Origin: Ciona intestinalis
Taxonomy: Eukaryota > Chordata > Ascidiacea > Phlebobranchia > Cionidae
Direction: 5' to 3'
Assembly: GCF_000224145.3 (NCBI RefSeq)
Contig: NC_020174.2
Coordinates: forward strand, 460,520 to 524,519
DNA: 64,000 nt
Below are positions 12,087-23,800 of the stretch, piece after piece; within the stretch, counting starts at the first letter, position 1; every line of letters starts with the position of its first letter. The translations under genes were made by a program, and so were the position numbers. Below the pieces are notes generated by a model. The model ran no database searches. It saw only the letters and a program-made list of their open reading frames with translations, and was not told the origin of the DNA.

Positions 12087-12276
12087 AAGTAAGTTGGGGT
12101 AAGGTGGTTCAAGTTTTTATTTTTATATATTGTCCCATCTGGTAGTAAACAAAGAATATTTACAGAATTATATAACATTTTCCCCACGACTCCAAAATAG
12201 CGTTGTTAATTAATAAAAACACGATCAGGAAATATGGGACATTATGTGCTTACGGTATTCATCTTACCCCACAGTA
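12087..12276. repeat. MITE copy, 'ttaccccaca' subfamily
   Basis: Begins agtaagttggggtaaggtgg and ends attcatcttaccccacagta. Confidence 0.85.
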
Positions 12277-12391
12277 CCATAAACGATACTCTCATAATAT
12301 ACAACGACAATTGAAACATAAATTTGACAAATGTTGAAGTTTGTGAAGAATTTCCAACAAAAATACAAATGGCGTGTCCATGGTTTGAATA

Positions 12392-12488
12392 TGACGTCAC
12401 ATTTAGATTCATTCGGTCATAATGTCGTCCTGCCAGAAGAAAATGATCAGCATGACGTCATGCGCTCGTTACGTCACGTGTGACGTCA
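12392..12488. promoter_or_regulatory. Cluster of CRE/ATF palindromes
   Basis: TGACGTCA occurs exactly at 12392, 12453 and 12481, with tacgtcacgtg between the last two. These are CREB/ATF consensus sites by sequence. Use in vivo is not shown. They lie 3' of gnrh2 and overlap its candidate terminal-exon region. Confidence 0.5.
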
Positions 12489-12646
12489 TACAGCGATTGA
12501 ATTATACCGGTATCATTCTCTAATTATTAATGCTTGATTTTCTTTGAAACATACACGTTTAAATACATTACCTTTATAGTTTCAAGTTGATTGCGTTGAT
12601 TTCCCTTGTAGCGACCGAAGTCACCTTTCTCGTATTCGGCCGCTGC
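12409..12646 (-). CDS. Candidate alternative 3' exons of gnrh2
   Basis: Two minus-strand segments look like exons. The segment 12646-12572 has acceptor ttcttcacag and donor gtaatg, and exactly 25 codons open in one frame (AAAEYEKGDFGRYKGNQ and eight more). The segment 12429-12409 follows ttttcttctggcag and encodes DDIMTE then TGA. Both join in phase 0 to a GTAAAA donor at 12915-12914 inside the gnrh2 reading frame (after residue 134, ...QYLE). The joined product would be a 165-residue precursor with a different C-terminus. The simple gnrh2 frame has its own stop and an AATAAA signal at 12810-12805, so this may be an alternative end, a separate gene, or chance. Confidence 0.4.
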
Positions 12647-12894
12647 CTGTGAAGAATTATTTTAAATGGATAAGATGATAGGACCGATAAATTAATATCT
12701 TTCGGACAAAATTTAATTTGTAAACGCTGTTTAAAAAATTGGGTTACTACGATGACGTTGAGTAGCGTGGGCGAAATTATAAAGCGATTAAAAGTTAGTA
12801 TGAGTTTATTAGTGTCTTGGTGTACATGCACAGCTTAATTTGCTTCCCTGTTTAAAACAATAAATACTCGATTGTGTGAATGTTGTTTAAAAGT

Positions 12895-13317
12895 TTAATT
12901 TGAACCTGATTTTACCTCTAAATATTGCCGTAATAAATTGTAGATCTTGGTATAATTTATTTCATCAAAATCCGCTTTCTTCTGCTCCCGCATTCGGGGA
13001 ATCACCCTTTTGCCGCCTGGGGTAAGTTGGTTCGACCAGTGTTGTCTTTTACCGCCTGGGGACAACGCAAGCGACCAGTGTTGCCGCTTTCCTCCTGGTG
13101 ATAAAGCATAAGACCAATGCTGACGCCGCTCCTCGTTGTTAGAAGGAAGATTTTGGAATGACTCGGCGGGCAATTCGTCCTCAAAATCCGGCCGAACTTC
13201 GGGATTTTCCTCGTCCCAATCGAAGCTACCAAGCGCTTCCTGGTTGCGAAGAACATGGCACTGAGCAACGTGAAGAAAAACAAACAAAGATAATATGCAG
13301 ATCACTAATGACGTCAT
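12895..13317 (-). CDS. gnrh2: Tunicate prepro-GnRH 2 (three GnRH peptides)
   Basis: A 140-residue precursor in one exon. Residues 1-20 (MTSLVICILSLFVFLHVAQC) are a signal peptide. Residues 21-65 are an acidic spacer ending in the dibasic site RR. Three decapeptides follow, each with Gly amide donor and KR cleavage: QHWSYALSPG (66-75), QHWSLALSPG (79-88) and QHWSNQLTPG (92-101). N-terminal Gln would become pyroglutamate. I recall these as tGnRH-7, -8 and -4, which in Ciona come from gnrh2; they act through GnRH receptors in neural and reproductive signalling. The C-terminal tail (105-140) is charged. AATAAA lies 85 bp past the stop. The start codon overlaps a CRE palindrome TGACGTCA. gnrh1 is not in the window. 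Confidence 0.96.
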   Translation of the reverse strand: MTSLVICILSLFVFLHVAQCHVLRNQEALGSFDWDEENPEVRPDFEDELPAESFQNLPSNNEERRQHWSYALSPGGKRQHWSLALSPGGKRQHWSNQLTPGGKRVIPRMREQKKADFDEINYTKIYNLLRQYLEVKSGSN

Positions 13318-13939
13318 TGTTACGTTATCTCTCTAGAAGAGAAATTCGAAAAATAAATTGAAACTCTTGTTAATACAAATTGACCAGTAGTTGGATTTCT
13401 ACAAACTGGAATGACTAACGATGGTTTATTATATGCTGTTGCTGCCACCCATACTTTAATTTATGTATAAGCTATTCTGCGAACTTTGTTGGCTATAGTT
13501 TTTTCTTTTATTCGACGAGTTATACAATGGGACCTGGGACGTGGGCCAGATTTGTCCCCGCATTACCCCACAGTAATGCATTGTTACGCGCAAAATTTAC
13601 CAGAACATCTCCTAATCTTTATTTTAAATTCAAACACACTGCTTATACCACATGCCCAGCACATCCAACTAACTCATATTCACTTTTAATTCGACTTTTA
13701 TTCTTAAAAGCAATCGCAATAAACTAATGCAATGGCAACGTATCGAGCTTTAACAAATCTTTATCTTTAATAAACCAACATCTGTCACAACTAAACCCGA
13801 TATTAAAAAGAATGAAATCTTAACGAAATAAATAAAAGCGCTTAGAAAACCTAATATTTTAATATTGAAATGGATAAGGGTATAGTATCTTAGTCCCGCT
13901 TAGTTTGCGTTAAGCATCTTTTTCGGGGTCCGATAATCT

Positions 13940-14134
13940 ATATAGTGGGGTGGAGTAAGATGCTTCGTGTTTTCATTCTTTTTTCTCGTACAATTTGGAA
14001 GTTAAACAAAAAATATTTATCGAACTGTATAACCCGTTCCTAACGACTTTGAAAGAGCGTTATTTATTGTTTAAAACACGATTAGGTAATTCCGGATTCA
14101 GGTGATAAAGGTATCCCATCTCACCCCACAGTAT
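13940..14134. repeat. MITE copy, 'ttaccccaca' subfamily
   Basis: Begins tatagtggggtggagtaaga and ends tatcccatctcaccccacag ta. Confidence 0.85.
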
Positions 14135-14953
14135 GTAACGACATGTTACGACACATAGTTAGCAATATTCCTCAGACCGCTATACAGGAATCAAACCACC
14201 ACAAACAACAAGACAAGTTTATAGCAAAATCACTACGCAAACTTATTTTAAAACAAAAAGGCGGATTTTATTCAGAAGACCGTTATACCGATAACTCTGC
14301 CTAACCGAGAAACTGGTCTAATTATATTACTCACGAACAAAATATGCAACCCCGAATTTACGAAAAGTCGCCTATTTGCAACACTCTCTGTATGCAGATA
14401 TTCTAACTGGGTTGCAGTTTGTGCTTATATAGTTTTACACGGGACTCCAATTATACGCTCGCCTTTCATGCATTTTAAATTTTATTGCGGTGCCAGTGAG
14501 ACGCAGACGGGCAGAAAATGCACAAACAAACCGAACAAAACTACCCCATGCCGCAAGCAAACGATCTGAACTGACTCCCGTTGCTCGGATGAGATGACCC
14601 ACTGTTTTACCACATCAATGACGTAAATGATATTGTGACCTTCTACATTTGTTGTCCCAAAAGGAATTTCAAAAGTCGATGTTATTGGTAACTACGTCAC
14701 CACAAGAGCATTATTCGCGCATCGTGACGTAACAATATGGAGAATCGATAAAACAATTTGTGATGTCATTATCCTGCAGCGAAATTAATTTCTTGGTAGC
14801 TTACGAACTTATCTTGGAGAAATAACTATGGAAAAGGGTCGAATACTTAAAGGGGGGAGGAGATAATTTTACTCAAATCATTTAAAGTTTTTTTAAACCA
14901 AGGTGGCAGTTTGTAAAGGTTGTTTCTGATGCGCATAATTTCATGGAAAATAC

Positions 14954-15152
14954 ATATAGTAGGGTGGGGGGAGATGGGACACCTTTAGCACATAATATCC
15001 AAATATCCTGAGCGTGTTTAAAACACTTAACACCAGTCTATGGGAGTAGTGAGGATACGGTTTTATAATTCTTTGAATGTTATTTGTTTACTATCAAATG
15101 GGACGAGAAAATAGAGGTAAAAGGTGTCCCATCTTTCCCTACCCTACTCTAT
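14954..15152. repeat. MITE copy, complete
   Basis: Begins atatagtagggtggggggag and ends gtcccatctttccctaccct actctata. Confidence 0.9.
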
Positions 15153-15204
15153 AAACATCGCCCAATACGTATGCACCGGTATTCTTGATTGATTTTAATT
15201 TATT

Positions 15205-15290
15205 TATTCCCTCGTGGTGGATAAACGACTGTTCTAACACAGGTATTGGGTTTCATACGCTTCGTGCTTGCTTGTATGTTATATAGGTTT
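15205..15290 (-). repeat. Decayed SINE 3' fragment
   Basis: Contains ttatttattccctcgtggtg, ctgttctaacacaggtattg and gtttcatacgcttcgtgctt in SINE order. Confidence 0.6.
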
Positions 15291-15780
15291 GGAGAAAGTT
15301 GTTTTATTATATGTGGTGACAATTCGGCAGCTCAATTCTCCGATTTGATGCCCTAACGAGTTTTACTTTTTAATCATATAACAACAGCCGCCCCTGCCTT
15401 GATTATCGAGTATACGTAATTTGGTAAAGAGAATCCTCCAGAACATGAGCTTCCGTGATAAAACAAGAGATATGTTTTCAGTAAATATCTATTCTACCTC
15501 GTTAACAATGAAAACAAGCACCTCTTGTCAAAAGTTCATTAAATATTAATACAGGACAAAGGGTTGGATTTTGCTCATGATGGATGTACCGCATGTAATC
15601 CTAGAACCAGCAACCGGTAGGACATCATGCTGGTATCACTTTAATTGTTGCATAAAATATTCAAAAGCGGATTTTTTGCCAATATTATTGCACTCGTCAT
15701 GACGAGATGACTTTTAAACCAGCGTTTATCCTTTAAGAGCCTTCCAACTTGTCAATCGTACACCAAGGTATTAGGAAATA

Positions 15781-15966
15781 CAGTAGGATGGGGGCACTTT
15801 ATACTTTATTTTCTCGTCCTATTTGGTAGTAAACTGTGTAAACATTTAAAGAATTGTAAAACCGTATCCTCACGACTTCTACAGACCGTTATTATTGTTT
15901 GTAACTCGATCAGTTTATTTGGATATATGATGTTCTAAAGGTGTCCCGTCCTCTCCCACCCTAACC
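15781..15966. repeat. MITE copy, inverted relative to most
   Basis: Begins cagtaggatgggggcacttt and runs through ttttctcgtcctatttggta to gtgtcccgtcctctcccacc cta. Confidence 0.85.
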
Positions 15967-17027
15967 TTTGTATAGCAGCATAACGTTTACAAGATGCAAC
16001 TACCGAACCACTAAGCCACGGCGTTGGACTAAATATTTGGCTATTCTATAAGTAAGGGTACGAATTATGAAAAAAAGGTAGGTTATAGTTTGATGCACGG
16101 TTACGAGAGCCATGCTGCAGTAAAATAAAACACTGCAAATACAATCCTAGTAAATGGAACCATCACAAAAGGTAATACAATTCTCGATATTTCAAAATAT
16201 TTTCCCTGAAAACACACATTTTTAGATGACAGTCAAATCTTAGAAGTCACATAGCCACGACTGTAGCCTTTAAACAGCTATGAAGACGGACAGCATTCTT
16301 ACCGTGTGTTGGATCATGAACCATAACCACTAGACACAGGTGTTAGCGATAAAACCGCAATATTACCGTGCCACGTTAACGCTGCATCTGTTACAAGAAA
16401 GTATGTCTCCGGGGGAATTACGTGCACAATATGAACAAGTTTTGACACGACGAAAAACAATAAAACCGCTAAAAATGTTTTCACAAATTGTTAAACAATG
16501 TTTGGTTTATCTCTACAAAATTACTAATAACTGTAAAAGGTTAGGGCCGCAATTCCATTGCTAGATGCAACCAGGTTAGCAGCTTGGAAAAACTCAGCTA
16601 ATCCAGATAGTACCGGTGAATATAAACAGCATATAACGATGGGAAAATGTAATTCCATAGGATTTTCATTGTGAGACACGTTTTCAAAGGCGCCAAAGCA
16701 AAAGGGTTTTAAAAATAAACAAGTCACTGCTTGATCACAATGCCTATTGTTACGTTTGAATCTTCAATCGACCGTTTATTTCGTAACAAGGTGAGAAGCA
16801 CGTGACCATTCATGATAAAGAATTCTTCCCAACGGAATAAAGACCGTGATTTAGATTTGAAATCCCAATGTTATTAAATACATATCGTACCAGCTGGATT
16901 TTGAAGTGGTACCAAGTGCTCTTGCGTGCCTACGGTTCAATTGTCGGTGCTTTTAAATGGAGTTCATTGTAAGACGAATACACAAACGTTTTAGACCCTT
17001 TGGATACAGCAAAACTTGAAAACAGTT

Positions 17028-17220
17028 ACCCGCAAAGTTATATATGTGGTATGAAAAATGTATGAAACGGAACACCCGTGTTATAAACTTATAATGACTG
17101 TCTGTTCCCTGCAACGCGTGGATAAATAAGTTACAGACATAACGACCGTTTCTTATAACGAAGTGTTATAACTACCGTTTCCCCACCACGCGTGGATAAA
17201 TAAGTTTCATTCATACATTC
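17028..17220 (+). repeat. Two adjacent SINE 3' fragments
   Basis: 17028-17128 (acccgcaaagttatatatgt, gtatgaaacggaacacccgt, aacgcgtggataaataag) is followed at about 17148-17220 by a second copy of only the last part (gttataactaccgtttcccc, accacgcgtggataaataag, ttcattcatacattc). This is a partial tandem duplication of the SINE tail region. Confidence 0.7.
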
Positions 17221-17616
17221 GTCAAAATTGAAGAAACTTTATTCGTTGCTTTGTACATTAGCAACTGAAGATAATCAACTCAAACAATCAACTAAAAGAA
17301 CCAACACGAGACATACGTCACACAAATGACGTCACTAAATATTTATATGAATGCTGAAGACGTTAAGATATATGACGTCATAAAACCGATGCTCGCTGGC
17401 TTTTGCCGCATTAAAGTAAAGAAATCTTGTAATGTGTTGTAGTAGGTAACACGCGCTTAAAGAAAACACAGTGTCTCTGTTAGACAAGGAATGTAACACA
17501 TGCACCAGGCGTTCATGGCTCAGAAACCGAATTAAAAATGATAAAATATCCTGTTGTTGTGCAATCTTAGACTTGAAGGCGTTTGCCTTATCACAATTTG
17601 TTTGTTACGTCATAAT

Positions 17617-19574
17617 CTACTTATGACGTCTGCTCCTTAATGGAGGTTCTTCTTTCCTTTCCCAGTAGGATAAATTATCAGACTGGTATGGCACAGATGT
17701 TCCTTGATATTTGGCTTGTATCAACAATCGCTCTTCGCGAGCTGTCAGCGCACGTGGCTTCTCCGCATCAACTACAGCACCACGATTCCCAGATGATGGT
17801 TTGGCATCTTGTGAATAAACCATGTAATCTGGTGCTTTCCATTGACGCTCAGCCAGCCTAGGATTTTGAATACAGTTGGAATAACTAAACCAAACAGTTT
17901 GAGCAACTTGGCATAAAATATCACATTGAGCCTTGCATTAGTTGCCATTTTAGTTAAGTTTTATTTAAACTAATGTTAACTGCTGTAGAGTTTGGTGTGT
18001 GTGAGGTTATGGTTAAACAAAACAGAGCAAACTGTTATATACTAAGTGCGCAAACAAAGTACCTAGCACCATCTGCCAGCTTGTCGGCTAGTACAAAGTG
18101 ACAGACAAAATATATAAAATGTTATGAAACGTTTAAATTATTGAAAACAGGAGGTCTTAGGTGCCAAACCCAGGGTTGCAGGGTTGCAGGCCAACCCCCT
18201 ATGTTTAGCATTGTAATCAATGTAATATGCATGAATCAGTAAACATAACACCAAAATGAGGTGAAATTCACAGAACTATGCATTAATCTTAATTCTTTAC
18301 TACATAAAGTGCCGCATACGCATATGTGACAAAATGTTGAAATGAATATTAATTACATACCCTCCTAAACATAAAGTTTGGAGATAAAGTTATTTCTCGA
18401 CGGGATATTTACGTTTTTTGCTGCTCCTGGTCGTCCATCCCATGGTGACCGAACCATTCAGACTTTGGATAATCAACTGGAGCGTCGTTCTTTACATTCT
18501 GTGAACAATTTGTTTTATATTTAGAAACCTATGTAACTTGCATTCTGTAGCAATTTTTTTTAAAGTATTGTTTAGGAACTGGTGTAACTTTTATTTATAT
18601 AATTGTCTCAATTTCGATTATATATATATAATAAATTCAAGGTGTGGCAACCTTGCTTCTTTCTTCCAAATAATGTTTTCGACAATAAGCGTGTTTGAAC
18701 GACTGTCCTTTTGATACTGTATCCTTACTATCCTGTTTTCTTAAACTATTTTTTAATTTTTCGCTATTGTAAACGATGAAAAAATTAAAAAAACTAGGAG
18801 CTCTTTCAAACTACAAACACAGTTTTTTTTTAATAAAATAAAACTGATCTCATTGAAAATTACTTAACCGGGTCATTTTTTAGAACAAAAAGCTTCTTCT
18901 GGCTTTCTCAGCAAAATCTTAACTTTTCTTATTCAATTAAAATGCAATATTGTTTATCCAGTCAAAACATTTTTATTTATTTTACTTACTGAGTTAATAG
19001 TAAGCAAATCCTTGGCTCCTCCTTGCTTGGATAGCTTCACGTAATCAGAATCCGTGGACTTGATGTAATTCTTCCTCCTGTGTGCATGGGGGGTTGGGAA
19101 GAGTTACAATGATAATATACAGTACAAGTACAATGATAACTTTTTACAAAAGGCAAACAAAATCAAAAAAAGAATACCAGAAAGGAAAAAGTGACATGCA
19201 TGATGTATATATAGCAAGATTAGAAAGTTTTTTCGTGTAAGACTTTTTTGTACAAGGCAGTTAAATATTTTATTCTGGTTGAAATACAGTTATTCATTTG
19301 AGGAAAACAGAGAAAAAGAAACATGCGAAAGAATGAAACATACAGGATAAAATCACCAATATGAAAAAAAGAAATATTGCACAAAAATCCAATATAAACG
19401 AGACAACTAAGGCACAAACAATCTAACAATTCGACACATACAAAAATGTGATAAAATACAAACGATTGCAAATTGCCAGATAACTTACTTTTCGCTTTCA
19501 TCCTCTGGCATGATGTCGGACAACCCAGGAATTTGTGAAGCTGGTTTCATGTAGTCACCACTTTCTGCTGACAT
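17617..19574 (-). CDS. C7orf57: C7orf57-like protein
   Basis: Four coding exons: 19574-19489, 19077-18990, 18498-18413 and 17857-17617; phases close perfectly to 166 residues. The N-terminal part is close to vertebrate C7orf57: PASQIPGLSD, then NYIKSTDSDYVKLSKQGG with DLL after it, then DYPKSEWFGHH. The tail holds APDYMVYSQ and a basic, Arg/Lys-rich segment ending LRSRRHK. Vertebrate C7orf57 is uncharacterised, with no known catalytic domain and no signal peptide or membrane segment visible here. This product is clearly shorter than the vertebrate protein as I recall it. An AATAAA signal lies about 375 bp after the stop. The identity is well supported by the three matched blocks; the function is unknown. 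Confidence 0.87.
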
Positions 19575-20851
19575 TTCTATATTATATATTTCTGTTGGTA
19601 CTGCAGTTTGGACTTTTACAAATCTGAACTAAAAAGATGTATTTAAAATTTTAAGAAAAAATCTGCACCATTTCAAAAATCTCCACTGCTAAGCTTTCTT
19701 TCTTTAGCATATACTCAATATATCGTTCCCTAAAGTTTAACTCGTCTTGGTACTTCATTAACTAAACACGACCACGGTTCCAACAGTTACCGAATGTTTA
19801 CTTAGTAACTAAGGCGGCTTACAGATAAATTAGATTAAATGTATTTAGTAATAGACCTAGAAAACAACAGTAGCCTATAAATATAGCATACGATAATAAG
19901 CATATATAACAATAGGTACATTAGCATTAATTTAGCCGAATTTAGTAGCAAACACAAATCGTCCTGTTCTTGTTCTTGTTCTTGGATGCGAGATTCAAAA
20001 TATTGCCTTCACAACCGACCAAACAACGAATCACAGTAACTGGACCAGATACAAGCTAGTATAACCGCAAATTTAGAACAATCTTTTTTCAAACCCTAGG
20101 CTAGTTTTTGATGATTTTTTTGCATTAAAGTGAACCGAATCCATTATTTTTAGCTGTTATGCATCGTGTTAATTAATATATATATATGATATGACAACTT
20201 ATACACTTAAATTTCCAAAAAATTAGCATAAATCAACATTATGTGCAACACGAGGGGTTTGCAAATATCCGGTTTAGCTTAATTTAAATTTTGAAAACGC
20301 GGGAATATTTTTACGTGCAAGGGGAGTTGTTGCTTGAAACTTTGTATTTATTTTCAATGCATTTACACCATTGTTTGGTTAATTTGTACTCTTCCTTTAA
20401 TACATAGTCTCCACTATGCATTTCGTTTTCTCGAAATGAACGATTTAAAAACTTTGCACTTTAAATACATTGTGTATCCTGTACCTACACTAACAAACCA
20501 AAACACATTTGTAAAATTGGTGTAGAAAAAGTCTAACTTTTAATTAAGGTCGAACAACCATAATTACGAACGTAATGGCACAAAAATAGGAAACGTTGCA
20601 AGAAATATTGGAAAAGAACAGAATGTAGCTGTAGGCCAATTTGATACCACTTGTAGCTATTTAGCTGTTAATATAAACTATGTATTTTGAAAATACTAAA
20701 CTTGATTTCAGATGTAATTATCCATTAGCAGCTAATCGATTACACCATACAGCCAGAAACGCCGAGAGTATTTTAACCCCGGACCTTTCACAGTTCCAGC
20801 AGCTCATTCTTTTAAACAGATTTCCAACTAAAACATTGGCAGTATTCGATG
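19575..20851. other. Spacer between SETD2 and the C7orf57-like gene
   Basis: Contains the 3' UTR of SETD2 (a minus-strand AATAAA at 20352-20347, about 500 bp past its stop) and the promoter side of the C7orf57-like gene. AT-rich; no coding or known repeat was recognised apart from small simple repeats such as gttcttgttcttgttcttg near 19972. Confidence 0.5.
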
Positions 20852-23800
20852 TTATCTTTCAGTTTTTTCATCATCATCTCTTGCTTTATAAATTGGCCCC
20901 ATTTTCGCCATGTATTTCTTAACATATTCTTTTGCCTTATGTTTTACATTGGCATTATATTCTAAGTCCTCCCAAACTATTACTTGTTTAATCTCTTTCA
21001 TCAGGACATTGTGGGTAAGCTGAAAAGAGAGAATTCATAAACCGCTTTCTATAGAATATGCTTCTATGTTTATTAAAACAATAGCCTACCCTAGATTTTC
21101 TATACCACATTAAACATCCTAAATTACCTAAGTCGTGTTTTATTATTTTCCCTAAAAGGTCATACATTCTATCTTGGATAACACACAAACTTATTTGAAT
21201 ATAAACCAGAAAATAACTGCCATATCAAGTATAATAAATATATAATGTGTTGAAATTCTTGAATTAATGATGTAGCATTTTCATACAAATAAATAAAACA
21301 CACCACAAAACAACAAAAACTTAAAATCCACTTACCTTTCTTGCAAGTCGTTTAAAATCTTCAGTTGAAGTGATTCGTCCGATCTTACATTCAGGCTTCC
21401 GATATGAATTCAAACAATACACGATATGTTGGGACATCTTGCTTCGAAAGGCTTCGCGAGCTTTCTTTGCTTCTTCAGTGATTGACCCAGCTGCGTTCTC
21501 ACTCGGCTAAGGTGGAATTGAAACTTGTGTAAATGGATGCAAAGTTACGTATCTCTGGAACTTTATAATTTCATCAATGTGCAAATTAATGTTTGCCAGA
21601 AGATCCTTAAACTACAATAAATTTCACTTCAAGCGGACATGGGCTTAATTTAGTATCAGGCAGCCTAGAATGGTGACCTCTTGGCTTATACACAAACTGT
21701 GCCCATGCCAACCGCTACCACTTTGTACCATTTAGCAGTAAAACAGATAATCAGTGTTGATCTTTATAACTGTTATTTTTTACACTTATTCCCAACAATG
21801 TTTGATTTGTCACAGCCCCCACCTTTTGTTTCCCATCATTAACACTATTGGTGGCTTCACTCGGTTTCTTCACCAGAGTTTCCTCGTCATCCACAGCGTC
21901 CCAGGATGGAGCTTCCCATTGTGTCTTCCTGTGGTTGGAGAATATGAAGGCTAGATGCTTTATATCTCAATATAAAAGTCACAAGTCACAAAGTCACAAG
22001 CTCATGACCCCTATAACTCTTAAAATGCCTCCAACCCTTGTTTTCTTGTTTTTTTGTCAACTATGGATTTTCAGTACCAACCATATACAGTTGTAAACCT
22101 GGAACACTTACATATAAACACATTAGCTTAACTACATTTAAGTCCGGCAATGTGACTTAGTGGTGGGCACTTCCATTGTAAATGAAAAATGCTGTTTTTC
22201 GATAATTGAGACTAGTACCATCTTAACCCCAAAGCTACAATAACATAAATCCCACCACTCCAGCACCGTTCCATTATAACACACATTTTCATATCTACAT
22301 GGTGTAAGAACATTAATGCTGACATATACCTTGTAATAACATGATAATAATAAACGCTCCCTTCGGCGTCCGTAGCTGATTTCCAATTCCTGGGTAAACG
22401 GGGGGGTCTCGGGTCTCGTGGGGGTGAGGCGGGTTTGGCAGGGGGCTGTACCTCGTATGGGGGGCTTGCTGTAGGGGGGTTAAATGCAGATTGGGCTGCG
22501 GGTGTTGGGGCATCTATGATGGGTTGACTTGGTTGTATCACTTGCTGAAGTGCTTGGGGTTGGGTGGATTGTTGCTGTGGTTATATTGTATTGTTAATAA
22601 TAATAAACCAAGTTAATATAAATTTAGTTTATTCTATGTTTAAATTTAGCCAGTGTTTTGCCATATTATGGTAAATAGTAATAACACAAGTAATAAAGCA
22701 AACATGGTAACTGAACTTAAACCCTCATAATGAGCAATGAATCTCTATTCGATTGTATTTTATATGAGGGCATTTTGTGGTTAATGTGCAAACTCTGGCC
22801 TACATACCAGGTGCCCTAACGTGCCTTAACATAGGACATTACCCATATACAAAAGTTCCCTTAGGTATTTAAGCACCATCCCAATGTACCTGCAAAGCTT
22901 GTTGCTGCAATTGTAGTTGTTGTAATCGAATCTGTAGATTCTGCTGTGCAAGTTGGGTTTGTAATGTTAAAGGTTGGAGCTGGTTCTGCAGCATTTGTTG
23001 TTGAATTAGGTTTTGTTCTTGTAGGATCTGTTGTTGTAATTGTAACTGCTGCATTTGGTTTTGTATTTGTTGAGGTTGTGTGGCTTGTGGTTGGGTGGAT
23101 GGCTGGCTTGAAGTATTTTGACCAGTTAGCTGGAAATAAAAGTTTAATTTGTAATTGGGTCGCTAAAAGTGGCTGTACACAGTATCCGGAATTCGTCCAT
23201 TTTGTCTGTTTTGTCCGGATTTCGCTGCCGCATGCGGAACTCGGTAATGGGTTTGCACACGACCACGCATGCCGGATACTGTGTACAGCCACCTTAAGTA
23301 GTAGCAGTGGCAAAGACGAGAGTTGGTTTATTGGTAAATTGATAGGTTTATGGCAATGTAAGTTATGTAGTTTTACAAATGGGTGGCAGAAATATGAGTA
23401 AAGGTAAATCAATAGTTTGTAATATCTGTTGAATCAGAATAAAATGCCACTCTGGCACAAAGTTACAATTTGCCAACCCCTACAATATTGTACGTTGTAG
23501 TAGGTAAAGCACAACTTGAATGCAAAATATATTGAATTGAATGCAACTTACTTTATCTTCGCGTGGCCGGATAACGACAGTCGTTATAACACGGGTGTTC
23601 TGTTTCATACACCCCGTGCCAGCTTACAAGTTACCATGTATGTTACTTTGTGGGTAATTATTATTCTTTTTTTACATATGCATACCTGTTGCAGTTGCTC
23701 TGCTGTTAGAAGTACAATAGCTTGTCCACCTTGTGAGCCAAGTATAGTAACACCCTGTGTTATAACATGATGACATAAGCATTGATAATATGAAATAAAT

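Larger units (their letters stand above)
8412..12408. other. Intergenic region with repeats
   Basis: Beyond the 3' flank of the microseminoprotein-like gene (an ATTAAA lies near 8662) I find no supported gene. The stretch holds five MITE copies and two SINE fragments, listed separately. A spliceable-looking open segment at 8932-8996 (acceptor ttgcag, donor gttaga) has no recognisable protein and is not called. Confidence 0.55.
13318..17616. other. Intergenic region with repeats
   Basis: No supported coding exon on either strand. It holds the upstream flank of gnrh2, three MITEs, SINE fragments and the 3' flank of the C7orf57-like gene, with an AATAAA signal on the minus strand at 17243-17238. 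Open frames near 13490-13730 and 16340-16730 have no recognisable protein and no splice support. Confidence 0.55.

Noticed and set aside
22861..23412. 183-codon minus-strand frame and 151-codon plus-strand frame over the Gln-rich exon
   Set aside because: Frame-shifted and antisense shadows of SETD2 exon 30 (23129-22890) and the adjacent intronic TIR element.
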